This document shows positions 1 through 7,759 of a DNA stretch of 64,000 bases, piece by piece. Under the pieces are notes generated by a model. The model did no database searches. It saw only the letters and a program-made list of their open reading frames with translations, and was not told the DNA's origin. Location: the NCBI GenBank assembly GCA_963805645.1, contig CAWDVA010000005.1, forward strand, positions 248,001-312,000, read 5' to 3'. Every line of letters begins with the position of its first letter. Position 1 is the first letter of the stretch. Made by a program: the position numbers and the translations under genes. The stretch is from CAVXEH01 sp963805645. Lineage in GTDB: Bacteria > Chloroflexota > Limnocylindria > QHBO01.

Positions 1-435
1 GTGCCGCGTCTCCGCGAAGCGGCTGACGATCACCGCGTCACTTGCCTCGAGAAAGATGACGATCGGCTCGGCACCGTGCTGCGCCAGCGCGGCGCGTGCG
101 CGCTCGATGGATGGCGCCGGGTCGCCGCCGCGAATGTCCAGCACCAGCGCAACGTCGCGAAATCGCTCGGGGTTCGCCGCCCGCAGCTCGATGAAGCCAT
201 CGAGCAGGTCGGTGGGAAGATTGTCGATGCAGGCAAAGCCGAGGTCCTCGAAGAGCTTCGTGGCCTGGCTCTTTCCGGCACCGGAGAGGCCGCTGAGGAT
301 CACGACCTGGCCGGCCGGTTCCTCCGGCGGAACCGCCGTCGAACCCGTCCGTGGTCGTTCGCGCACGGGTTGCCCGGGCGGCGCAGCGGGACGCTCCGCC
401 CGCCGCGTGGCTCTGCTTTCGGCACTCCGAGGCAC
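1..435 (-). CDS. rapZ: RapZ-family RNase adapter / P-loop nucleotide-binding protein (3' end cut by window)
   Basis: The N-terminal 145 codons are present and run off the left edge. After a Pro/Arg-rich leader of about 47 residues the Walker A motif GLSGAGKS appears, followed by QATKLFEDLG and, further on, IDNLP. These are hallmarks of the RapZ/YvcJ family, which binds nucleotide and in enterobacteria targets the sRNA GlmZ for RNase E cleavage; in other phyla the role is less certain. The start is taken as GTG at 435 because a GGGAG ribosome-binding site lies 6 nt upstream (442-446). There is no in-frame ATG. The leader before the P-loop is longer than in most RapZ proteins. It follows the deacetylase-like gene on the same strand with a 57-nt gap. 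In many Gram-positives rapZ precedes yvcK and whiA, which would lie beyond this window. Confidence 0.85.
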   Translation of the reverse strand, partial: MPRSAESRATRRAERPAAPPGQPVRERPRTGSTAVPPEEPAGQVVILSGLSGAGKSQATKLFEDLGFACIDNLPTDLLDGFIELRAANPERFRDVALVLDIRGGDPAPSIERARAALAQHGAEPIVIFLEASDAVIVSRFAETRH

Positions 436-492
436 GCGTATCTCCCGTGGGTTTGGCGGTCGCCTGCGAGTATAGCCGCGCCATCGGCACCG

Positions 493-1476
493 TCAGGCGG
501 GTGCTTCCGATCCCTGGCCGGCCACGCCCGACAAGAGCCCTTCCACGGTCGCCGCCACGGAGTCCCGCAGCGCCACGAGGTCATAGCCGCCCTCGAGCAC
601 CAGTGCGACGCCCCCCAGGGCGTGGCGCCGCGCGAGGGCGCCCACCGCGCGCGCCACCTGGCCGTAGCCCGCATCGGTCAGCGAGAGATGAGCCAGCGGG
701 TCCTCGCGATGCCCGTCGTAGCCGGCGGAGATCACCACCGCATCCGGTGCGAAGTCGTCGACCTCGGGCAGCAGCCGGCCGGTCCAGGCCTCGACGAACG
801 CGGCGTCGTCGGTCCCCGGTGCCAGGGTCAGGTTGTGCATGGTCCCAAGCCCGGCGCCGCGTCCCCTATCGCCCGGGGCGCCCGTCCCCGGATAGAGCGG
901 TCGCTGATGGGTCGAGGCATACAGCACCTCGGGGTGATGGTCGAAGATCTCCTGGGTGCCATCGCCGTGGTGGACGTCCCAGTCGAGAATCGCCACGCGA
1001 TGCGCCGCGCCCGAGCGCAGGAGCGCCTCCACGGCAATCGCGACGTTGTTCAGCAGGCAGAAGCCGCCCGCGCGGCGCGACCCCGCGTGGTGGCCGGGGG
1101 GCCGCACCGCCGCGAAGGCAAGCGTGGCCTCCTCTCGCGCCACCGCCAGCACCGCGTCTCGCGCGCCGCCCGCGGCGAGCCGCGCGGCAGCCATCGTGCC
1201 CGGCACCACGTAGGTGTCGGCATCCACCCACCCGCCACCGGCTCCCTCGAAGGCGTCAAGGGCGGCGACGTACTGCGGATCGTGGACCGCCTCGATGGTC
1301 GCGGCGTCCGCGGCGGACGGCGAGCGTTCCTCCACCTCGGCGCCGGCCAGCTCGGCGCCCTGGTGGACCCCGTCGATCACCGCTCGCAGCCGGTCCGCTC
1401 GCTCCGGGTGACCCGGCGCGCCATGCCGCTCCATTGCCGGGTCGGTCAGGAGGAGAACCCGCCGTGCGTCGCTCAC
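493..1476 (-). CDS. Histone deacetylase / acetoin-utilisation (AcuC-like) family metallohydrolase
   Basis: A 327-aa arginase-fold amidohydrolase of the class II HDAC/AcuC/acetylpolyamine aminohydrolase superfamily. Visible motifs are RPPGHHA with the catalytic His pair, GGFCLLNNVAIA, and LDWDVHHGDGT with zinc ligands Asp167 and His169; a third ligand Asp254 is in SAGYD. All active-site residues appear intact. The likely reaction is deacetylation of an acetylated lysine or polyamine in the cytoplasm; the substrate cannot be told from sequence. The start is GTG at 1476, which overlaps the tatC stop as GTGA and so suggests translational coupling. The reading frame stays open far upstream inside tatC, but that extension is Arg/Pro-rich shadow sequence and was excluded. 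Confidence 0.9.
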   Translation of the reverse strand: MSDARRVLLLTDPAMERHGAPGHPERADRLRAVIDGVHQGAELAGAEVEERSPSAADAATIEAVHDPQYVAALDAFEGAGGGWVDADTYVVPGTMAAARLAAGGARDAVLAVAREEATLAFAAVRPPGHHAGSRRAGGFCLLNNVAIAVEALLRSGAAHRVAILDWDVHHGDGTQEIFDHHPEVLYASTHQRPLYPGTGAPGDRGRGAGLGTMHNLTLAPGTDDAAFVEAWTGRLLPEVDDFAPDAVVISAGYDGHREDPLAHLSLTDAGYGQVARAVGALARRHALGGVALVLEGGYDLVALRDSVAATVEGLLSGVAGQGSEAPA

Positions 1477-2183
1477 TTGCGGATGAATCGGATGATCTGC
1501 AGCGAGGCTTCGAAGAGGACGTACATGACGGCCGACAGCACGGAGGGAGAGAACGGGTCGCCACCCGGTGTCACGACCACGGCGAAGATGACGATCCCCA
1601 CGATCACGAAGCGGCGCTGGGCGGCGATCCGCCGATACGACAGGATCCCGACCCGGGCCAGCGCGATGAGCACGATCGGGAACTCCATCACCAGGCCGAA
1701 GGCCAGCATCATGGTGGTGACGAACCCGAGGTACTCGTTGATGGTCAGGAGGGGCTGGAGGCCCGCATCGGCATAGCCGAGCAGGAACGCCAGGGCAAAC
1801 GGGATGATGAAGTAGCCGACTCCCATTCCCAGCACGAAGAGCGCCAGGCCGGCAAAGAGAAGCGGCCACACGATGCGCCGCTCTCGGCGAGTGAGGCCCG
1901 GCGTCACGAAGCGCCAGACCTGGAAGAGGATGACCGGCATGGCCAGAGCGATGCCCACGAAGACCGCAACCTTGATCTGTGCCGCGAAGCCCCCGCCCAC
2001 CGTGTTGAAGTAGAGCGTCTCGTACTTGTCGGGGAGCGGGGCCCGCAGGAAGCCGATGACCGGGTCGGCGACGAAGTAGCCGGCGATCGCCGCCACGACG
2101 ACGGCGGTCACGGTGATGATCAGGCGGCGACGGAGCTCCTCGAGATGCTCGAGAAGCGACATCCCCGCCTCGTCTTGGGTCAT
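1473..2183 (-). CDS. tatC: Twin-arginine translocase subunit TatC
   Basis: A 236-aa polytopic membrane protein with about six hydrophobic segments. The N-terminal LLEHLEELRRRL and the central VTPGLTRRERR loop, followed by a Gly/Phe-rich helix and FAFGLVMEFP, are classic TatC signatures. TatC recognises the twin-arginine signal peptides of folded cargo and recruits TatA to form the translocation pore in the cytoplasmic membrane. A GAGG site lies 5 nt before the ATG. It follows tatA by 63 nt and its stop overlaps the start of the HDAC-like gene by 4 nt. No tatB is seen, as in the minimal TatAC systems of many non-proteobacteria. An internal Met at residue 8 is an alternative start. Confidence 0.96.
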   Translation of the reverse strand: MTQDEAGMSLLEHLEELRRRLIITVTAVVVAAIAGYFVADPVIGFLRAPLPDKYETLYFNTVGGGFAAQIKVAVFVGIALAMPVILFQVWRFVTPGLTRRERRIVWPLLFAGLALFVLGMGVGYFIIPFALAFLLGYADAGLQPLLTINEYLGFVTTMMLAFGLVMEFPIVLIALARVGILSYRRIAAQRRFVIVGIVIFAVVVTPGGDPFSPSVLSAVMYVLFEASLQIIRFIRK

Positions 2184-2246
2184 CGAGGCCTCAGGCTCGG
2201 TGGGCGGTGCTGGTGCGGCGACGCGGTTGGCGTCGCCCGCCGATCG

Positions 2247-2498
2247 CTATTTCGACTCGGTCGGAGGCGTGGTCGGCGCGCTGCCCCCGGAGGAGGCGGC
2301 GGGCGTCTTGTCCTCCGCGGGCGGCGTGGCTGCCGGCTCCCCGCGGATGGAGTCCTCGAGGTCGGTGGATGCCTTGCGGAACTCACGCACCCCTTTGCCG
2401 ATGGCGCTCCCGATGTCGGGCAGCTTTCCGGGGCCGAAGATGATCAGGACAATGACCAGAACGAGAATCAACTCGCCCGGGCCGATATTGAACGGCAT
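2247..2498 (-). CDS. tatA: Twin-arginine translocase subunit TatA
   Basis: An 83-aa protein with the TatA layout: a short extracytoplasmic N-terminus (MPFNIGPGE), one transmembrane helix (about residues 8-20), the FGPGKLPDIG hinge, an amphipathic helix (GKGVREFRKA) and an acidic, Pro/Thr/Ser-rich cytoplasmic tail. The conserved FGPxxLP hinge distinguishes it from soluble proteins. It forms the oligomeric pore component with TatC, whose gene follows 63 nt downstream on the same strand. The combined TatA/TatB role is probably met by this single protein, since no second copy is visible in the window. Confidence 0.95.
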   Translation of the reverse strand: MPFNIGPGELILVLVIVLIIFGPGKLPDIGSAIGKGVREFRKASTDLEDSIRGEPAATPPAEDKTPAASSGGSAPTTPPTESK

Positions 2499-2555
2499 GA
2501 GCCTGCGTTGGCACCTCGTGCGATCAGGTTCACCTGCCGATGTCGACAGGCGGGA

Positions 2556-3401
2556 CTACCGTCCGAGTGTAGCACCGAGCCGGCGCATGTCGTCCCGCAG
2601 CCGCTCCGCTGACGCCCGGGCGGCGGCCTGCCAGTCGGCGCCGCGGCTCGCCGCGGCGATCCCCCGAGACACCGACACCACTCCCGGCGCCCGACGACCA
2701 TGACACGCGGCGACGGCCGCCGCGAGATCGCCGCCCTGGGCACCCACGCCGGGCACCAGGAAGCCCGGTCCCGGGACGGCCGCGCGCAGCTGTTGCAGCT
2801 CATCGGGAGCCGTCGCTCCCACGACCAGGCCGACGCGCGGATCGGGCCAGCGTTCGGCGACCCATCCGGCGACCCGCCGGAACAGCGGAAGGCCATCGGC
2901 CAGTCGATCCTGCACCTCCCCGGCGTTCGGATTGCTCGTCCTGGCCAGGACGTACACCATCCGCTCCGGCCAGGCCAGGAACGGCTCGATGGCGTCTGCC
3001 CCGAGGTACGGGGACAGCGTCACGGCGTCCGCGCCGAGGTGGCCGAAGAGGGCCGCTGCCTGGCGCTCCGCGGTCGTGCCGATGTCGCCACGTTTTGCGT
3101 CCAGGATGACGACGTGCTCGCGCGGGATTTCGGCGCGAACGCGTTCGAGAGCCGCGAACCCGGCCGAACCGAACGCCTCGAAGAACGCAACGTTGATCTT
3201 GATCGCCACGACCTCGTCCGCCGCCGCCTCGATGACCCCGCGCGCGAAGCGCTCGATCCCGTCCACCGAGCGCGGCAGCTCCTCGGGGAGCTGGTCGGGA
3301 TGCGGGTCGATGCCCAGGCAGAGCGGTGCACCCAGTCGCTCGACACGGGCCCGCAGCCGCTCGAGGGGAGCCGTCACGCCGGCGGACGTCGGTGCGGTCA
3401 T
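2556..3401 (-). CDS. pyrF: Orotidine 5'-phosphate decarboxylase (group II)
   Basis: A 281-aa TIM-barrel enzyme that decarboxylates OMP to UMP, the last step of de novo pyrimidine synthesis. The catalytic tetrad appears in VILDAKRGDIGTT (DxKxxD pattern around residues 93-105). LCLGIDPHPDQLP near the N-terminus is typical of the longer group II form found in actinobacteria, Chloroflexota and some Gram-negatives; the ~280-aa length fits. The ATG overlaps the recJ stop as ATGA, so translation is probably coupled. The downstream neighbour tatA is 57 nt away. Confidence 0.95.
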   Translation of the reverse strand: MTAPTSAGVTAPLERLRARVERLGAPLCLGIDPHPDQLPEELPRSVDGIERFARGVIEAAADEVVAIKINVAFFEAFGSAGFAALERVRAEIPREHVVILDAKRGDIGTTAERQAAALFGHLGADAVTLSPYLGADAIEPFLAWPERMVYVLARTSNPNAGEVQDRLADGLPLFRRVAGWVAERWPDPRVGLVVGATAPDELQQLRAAVPGPGFLVPGVGAQGGDLAAAVAACHGRRAPGVVSVSRGIAAASRGADWQAAARASAERLRDDMRRLGATLGR

Positions 3402-5173
3402 CCGGTTGCCGCCAGGGCCGGACGCCGGACGTGAGCGCGGCGCCGCGCCATCAGCGGGCTCGCGTCCGCCTCTGCGTAGTCGAGCACGCGAAGACGCAGG
3501 CGGTCGATTCCCTGGAAGCGGTCACGCTCGAGCGTCCCCACCAGGTCGACCGACGCCCCCGGCTCCGGGAGCGGCAGGTCCTCCGGGGCACCGAACCAGA
3601 CCGCATCGAAGGTCTCGGGCCCGCGCCGCATGCGGAACGCCATGTGTGCCTCCCCTGATCCGACGCGCCTCGCCTCCCCGACGGTGAGCCCTGTCACGGC
3701 CAGCACCGGCTCGGCGTTGCCGGGACCGTACGGCTCGAGCCGAGCGAGCTGACCGGCGAGCGGCCAGCCCAGGTGAGAGGCCGGCAGGACGAGGTCGACG
3801 CCCAGGGTGCCGGTGCGTGCCGGTGCGGCTCCATGCGTCACGCCGAACGGCCGGGGGAGCGAGCGGAACGCGTGCTCGAACGCCTCCCAGGCGGCCGGAG
3901 CGAGGCTGAAGCCGCCCGCCGCCGCGTGACCACCGCGCTTCGTCAGATGCGCGGCGCAGGCCTCCAGGGCCGCGGCCGCGTGAAAGTCGGCGGGGGCTCG
4001 CACCGAGCCACGCAGCTCGTCCCCGGCCGCGCTGACCACGGCCACCGGCCGCGCGAGCTCGTCGGCGAGCCTGCCCGCGACCAGGCCGATGAGCCCCGGC
4101 TCCCATGCATCGTTGCGCAGGACGAGCGGACCGTTGCCGCCCATCGACCGACCCCGCTCTGCGGCGATTCGGCGTGCCTCCGCAAGGGCAGTCGCCGTCA
4201 GCTCCCTGCGGCGGCGATGCACGGCCTCGAGCTCGCCCGCCAGGCGTTCCGCCTCGGCGGCATCCTCGGACACGAGGAGGCCCATGGCCAGCTCCGCCTC
4301 CGCGATGCGACCCGCGGCGTTGATGCGTGGAGCGATGGCGTAGGCGAGGTCCCGGGCGGTCGGCGCAGAGGGATCCGCAACGGCGCGCGCCAGCAGGGCC
4401 CGCAGGCCCGGACGCCGCGTGGCGGCGAGCTCGCGAACCCCCAGCATCACGATCGTGCGCGACTCCCCCATCATGGGCGCCAGGTCGGCGACCGTCCCGA
4501 TGGCGGCCACGGCGGCGAGGTCCACGACCTCGCGCCCGCTCCGGGCAAGGAGCGCCGTCGCGAGCCGGTAGGAGAGCCCCGCGCCGGTGAGGTCGCGGTC
4601 GGGGTAGCCGCAGTCGGTGCGGTGTGGATCCACCACCGCCGCGGCGGCGGGCAGCACCGGCCCCGGCAGATGGTGATCCGTCACCACCACATCCACCCCG
4701 AGGCGGTTGGCTTCGGCGACCTCGGCCACGTTCGTCACCCCGCAGTCGCAGGTGATGACCAGCCGCACGCCCTTCCCCGCGAGCGCCTCCAGGCCGGGCA
4801 CGGAGAGACCGTACCCGTCGGTCCAGCGCGAGGGCACGTGCCGCAACGGATCGCTGCCCAGCGCGCGCAGGGCGAGGGTCCAGACGGCCACCGCACTCAT
4901 GCCGTCCGCGTCGTAGTCGCCCCAGATCGCGATCTGCTCGCCGGCCGCGACGGCGCGTTCGATCCGGTCCAGTGCACGGTCCGCGTCCGCCATCAGCTCG
5001 ATGGGATGGAGCGTCGCCTCGCCGGCGGAGAGGAACCGGTCGAGAGCGGACGGCTCGACGATGCCGCGTCGGGCGAGGAGGGTCGCCACCGGCGCGTCGA
5101 ATCCCGGGAGCGTGGGCGCGACGATGGGTTCGGGCAGGAGCCATTCCAGTCGCGGCGCGATCACGCCCGTCAT
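3398..5173 (-). CDS. recJ: Single-stranded-DNA-specific exonuclease RecJ
   Basis: A 591-aa DHH-family 5'-3' ssDNA exonuclease. The metal-binding motifs are in order: WGDYDADGMSAV (motif I), TCDCGVTN (II), VTDHHLPG (III, the DHH signature) and VDPHRTDCGYP (IV). DHHA1-like residues GGHAAAGGFSL and a C-terminal OB-like region complete the family architecture. RecJ acts in recombinational and mismatch/base-excision repair. The gene ends in a 4-nt overlap with pyrF and lies 38 nt after secF on the same strand. Length and motif set are normal. The ATG at 5173 has no obvious ribosome-binding site. Confidence 0.96.
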   Translation of the reverse strand: MTGVIAPRLEWLLPEPIVAPTLPGFDAPVATLLARRGIVEPSALDRFLSAGEATLHPIELMADADRALDRIERAVAAGEQIAIWGDYDADGMSAVAVWTLALRALGSDPLRHVPSRWTDGYGLSVPGLEALAGKGVRLVITCDCGVTNVAEVAEANRLGVDVVVTDHHLPGPVLPAAAAVVDPHRTDCGYPDRDLTGAGLSYRLATALLARSGREVVDLAAVAAIGTVADLAPMMGESRTIVMLGVRELAATRRPGLRALLARAVADPSAPTARDLAYAIAPRINAAGRIAEAELAMGLLVSEDAAEAERLAGELEAVHRRRRELTATALAEARRIAAERGRSMGGNGPLVLRNDAWEPGLIGLVAGRLADELARPVAVVSAAGDELRGSVRAPADFHAAAALEACAAHLTKRGGHAAAGGFSLAPAAWEAFEHAFRSLPRPFGVTHGAAPARTGTLGVDLVLPASHLGWPLAGQLARLEPYGPGNAEPVLAVTGLTVGEARRVGSGEAHMAFRMRRGPETFDAVWFGAPEDLPLPEPGASVDLVGTLERDRFQGIDRLRLRVLDYAEADASPLMARRRAHVRRPALAATG

Positions 5174-5211
5174 GGTAGCCGCGCCGGCTTACCCGGCGGT
5201 GCGCGGTTTGG

Positions 5212-6273
5212 TTATCGGCTCAGCGGGCGCACCTGTCGCCGGCCGCCGGCCTGGGCCCGGCTCTTGCGGTTCGCCTCCCACTCGTACCACGCCACCAGGA
5301 TCTGGCTCGCGTTGAAGATCGACGAGTAGGTTCCGCTGATGACGCCAATGAGCAGGGCGAGGGTGAACGTGCGGATGGTCACCGGACCCAGGAGCAGCAG
5401 CGCGGTGAGCGTCACCACCACCGTCAGGCTGGTGCTGATGGACCGGCCGAGGGTCTGGAGGATCGAGTGGTTGACGATGGCGCCGAACGGCTCAGCGGCA
5501 TGCCGGATCCGGTTCTCGCGGATCCGGTCGAACACCACGATCGTGTCGTGGACGGAGAAGCCGATGATGGTCAGCAGCGCCGTGACGAACAGGGCATCGA
5601 ACTCGAGGTCGAAGAAGTAGCCCAGGATGGCGAACGTACCCACGACGACGATGACGTCGTGGAGCAGGGCGACGATGGCCGCCGTGCCGTAACGGAAGCC
5701 GAAGCGAATCCACAGGTAGGCGAGGATGAACAGCTCGCCGATGATGATCAGGATCGCCGAGCTGCGGATCAGGTCCGCGCCGATGATCGGGCCCACCGTG
5801 GTCACGCTGGCCGTCTCGGCGGCGCCGAACCGGGCCACCAGCGCGGTGCGCAAGGTGTCGAACGGGGTGCCGGTCGGGATCGGTGCCGGCGAGGCCGTGG
5901 CGCCGGGGCTGGGCTCGGGCGTCGCCGAGGGCGTGGCGGTGGGGCTCGCCGCTCCGGACGCGGGGGCGCTGGGGACCACCGACGGGATCGGCGCCGGCGT
6001 CGCGGCCGGCAGGAGGTCGATGGGGTTGGTCCGGATCTGCAGGTAGCCGTCCTGCAGGGTCGTCACCATGGCCTCGGGATGGTCCAGGGCGACGAGCGCC
6101 GACTGCACCTCTGCCGCGTTCGGGCGATCGGCGAAGCGAACCTGCCAGACCGTGCCGCCGGTGAAGTCGACGGTCGGCTTCAGGCCGCCAAGGGCGATGA
6201 AGATCAGCCCCGGGATGGTGATGAGGGCACTGAACAGGAAGTACCAGCGGCGCTTGCCGACGATGTCATACAT
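5212..6273 (-). CDS. secF: Protein translocase subunit SecF with a Pro/Ala/Thr-rich periplasmic-loop insert
   Basis: A 353-aa inner-membrane protein with six predicted helices. The N-terminal VDFTGGT motif and the DTIVVFDRIREN motif after helix 4 identify SecF, an RND-family partner of SecD that uses the proton gradient to pull substrates through SecYEG. Between roughly residues 80 and 135, in the first extracytoplasmic domain, there is a low-complexity stretch dominated by Pro, Ala, Ser and Thr that ordinary SecF proteins lack. It sits 3 nt after secD on the same strand. The start MYDIVGKR precedes the first helix as usual. Confidence 0.95.
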   Translation of the reverse strand: MYDIVGKRRWYFLFSALITIPGLIFIALGGLKPTVDFTGGTVWQVRFADRPNAAEVQSALVALDHPEAMVTTLQDGYLQIRTNPIDLLPAATPAPIPSVVPSAPASGAASPTATPSATPEPSPGATASPAPIPTGTPFDTLRTALVARFGAAETASVTTVGPIIGADLIRSSAILIIIGELFILAYLWIRFGFRYGTAAIVALLHDVIVVVGTFAILGYFFDLEFDALFVTALLTIIGFSVHDTIVVFDRIRENRIRHAAEPFGAIVNHSILQTLGRSISTSLTVVVTLTALLLLGPVTIRTFTLALLIGVISGTYSSIFNASQILVAWYEWEANRKSRAQAGGRRQVRPLSR

Positions 6274-6276
6274 GGG

Positions 6277-7626
6277 TCAGCGCTCCACGTGGTACAGCTC
6301 GATGCGCCGTCCCCACTCGCGTCGCACCACCCAGCGCAGCATGGTGCGGGTCACGGTGATGGCGCTGAACATGCTGATCAGGACGCCGATGATCAGTACC
6401 AGGGCAAAGCCCCGGACCACGGTGGTTCCCTGCCAGTAGAGCCAGCTCGCCACGAGCAGCGAGCTCACGTTGGAGTCCAGGATGCTCGACCAGGCGCGGT
6501 TGAACCCGGCCTCAATGGCGGGGCCCAGCGTCTTGCCGGCACGGATCTCCTCCTTCATCCGCTCGAAGATGAGGATATTGGCATCGACCGCCATGCCGAT
6601 CGACAGCACGAACGCCGCGACGCCGGCGAGGGTCAGGGTCACCGGGATGATCCGGAAGATCGCGTAGTTGACGAGCGTGTAGAAGACCAGGGCCAACGAG
6701 GCGAGCACCCCCGGCAGACGGTAGCTGCCGATCATGAACAGCAGGACCAGCAGCAGGCCGACGCCGCCGGCGAAGAGGGCCTGGGTCAGGAACCCGCGGC
6801 CCAGCGTGGGCGCCACGTTGTCGAAGCCGATCTCCTGCAGGCCGACCGGGAGGGCGCCGTAGCGGAGCTGGTTGTAGAGCGTCGTCCGCTCCTGCTCGGC
6901 GCTCGCCCCGGTCCCGACCGTGATGATGGTGGTCCCCTGGCAGATGGCGCTCTGGATGTTCGGAGTGGTGATGATCTTGCCGTCGAGGGCCACCGGGCCA
7001 GGCTGGTTGACGTGGTTGGTCGTGTACGTGCACCAGTCCTTGCTCGCCTGGTCCTTCAGGCTGAAGCTCACGCCGAGTGCGCCCTGGTTCGAATCGGGCG
7101 CCACGCTGCCGGCGTTGATCGAGCCGCCGTCGAAGATGACGCCCACCTTGCCATCGGCGAGCAGGGGCCGGATGTCCTGGCCGACGCTCAGCGTCTCGGA
7201 CTTGGGGTCGATGAACTGCAGCTGGCCGGTGGAGCCGACGAGCTTGCGCACCTCCTCGACGTTGGAGACGCCCGGCACCTCCACGACGATGAGGCGGTCG
7301 CCGGAGCCGTTCGTCTCGGTGCGCACCTGCGGCTCGCTCACGCCAAGGCCACCGACGCGCTGCTCGATGATGTTGCGCGCGACGCTGACGTCGTCGTCCT
7401 TAACGACCTGCCCCGGCTGCGGGTTCACCTTGAGGGTCACCCGGATGCCGCCCTGCAGGTCGAGACCCAGCACGGTGTGGGCATCGCCGCCGAAGCCCGG
7501 CGCCGGCAGCGTGCTCGACTGCGTGGCGCTGTTGTACAGCCCCAGCGTCTTGCGAGGGAGGTCGTAGTAGGTCGCCAGGATGGCGATCACGATGATCAGC
7601 CAGGGTGCGATGCGGCGCCAGGTCAT
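6277..7626 (-). CDS. secD: Protein translocase subunit SecD
   Basis: A 449-aa inner-membrane protein partnering with SecF. The GLDLQGGIR motif after the first helix, a periplasmic domain of about 230 residues, and five C-terminal helices including VDANILIFERMKEE are diagnostic. The start is taken as ATG at 7626 (MTWRRIAPW...), which puts the signal-anchor helix directly at the N-terminus as in homologues. An upstream GTG at 7692 with GAGGAG 11 nt before it would add a 22-residue Arg/Pro-rich extension and remains possible. secF follows after 3 nt, so the two are co-transcribed. Confidence 0.95.
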   Translation of the reverse strand: MTWRRIAPWLIIVIAILATYYDLPRKTLGLYNSATQSSTLPAPGFGGDAHTVLGLDLQGGIRVTLKVNPQPGQVVKDDDVSVARNIIEQRVGGLGVSEPQVRTETNGSGDRLIVVEVPGVSNVEEVRKLVGSTGQLQFIDPKSETLSVGQDIRPLLADGKVGVIFDGGSINAGSVAPDSNQGALGVSFSLKDQASKDWCTYTTNHVNQPGPVALDGKIITTPNIQSAICQGTTIITVGTGASAEQERTTLYNQLRYGALPVGLQEIGFDNVAPTLGRGFLTQALFAGGVGLLLVLLFMIGSYRLPGVLASLALVFYTLVNYAIFRIIPVTLTLAGVAAFVLSIGMAVDANILIFERMKEEIRAGKTLGPAIEAGFNRAWSSILDSNVSSLLVASWLYWQGTTVVRGFALVLIIGVLISMFSAITVTRTMLRWVVRREWGRRIELYHVER

Positions 7627-7759
7627 GCTTTGGCCAGCTGGTCCTTTCCCTCGGAGTCGGGCGACCGATCGCGGGTGCGACGGCGCAGACACAGAACACG
7701 CCGCTCCTCGCGGCGGGCCGCGCGATTATAGGGGCCGCCGCGCCGGGGCCGCAACGCGG

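Noticed and set aside
351..2612. Long plus-strand open frame (753 aa), Arg/Pro/Gly-rich
   Set aside because: It runs antisense to the HDAC, tatC and tatA genes and has shadow-type composition, a known artefact of high-GC DNA.
5467..7731. Long plus-strand open frame (754 aa)
   Set aside because: It is antisense to secF and secD, which have full family motifs.
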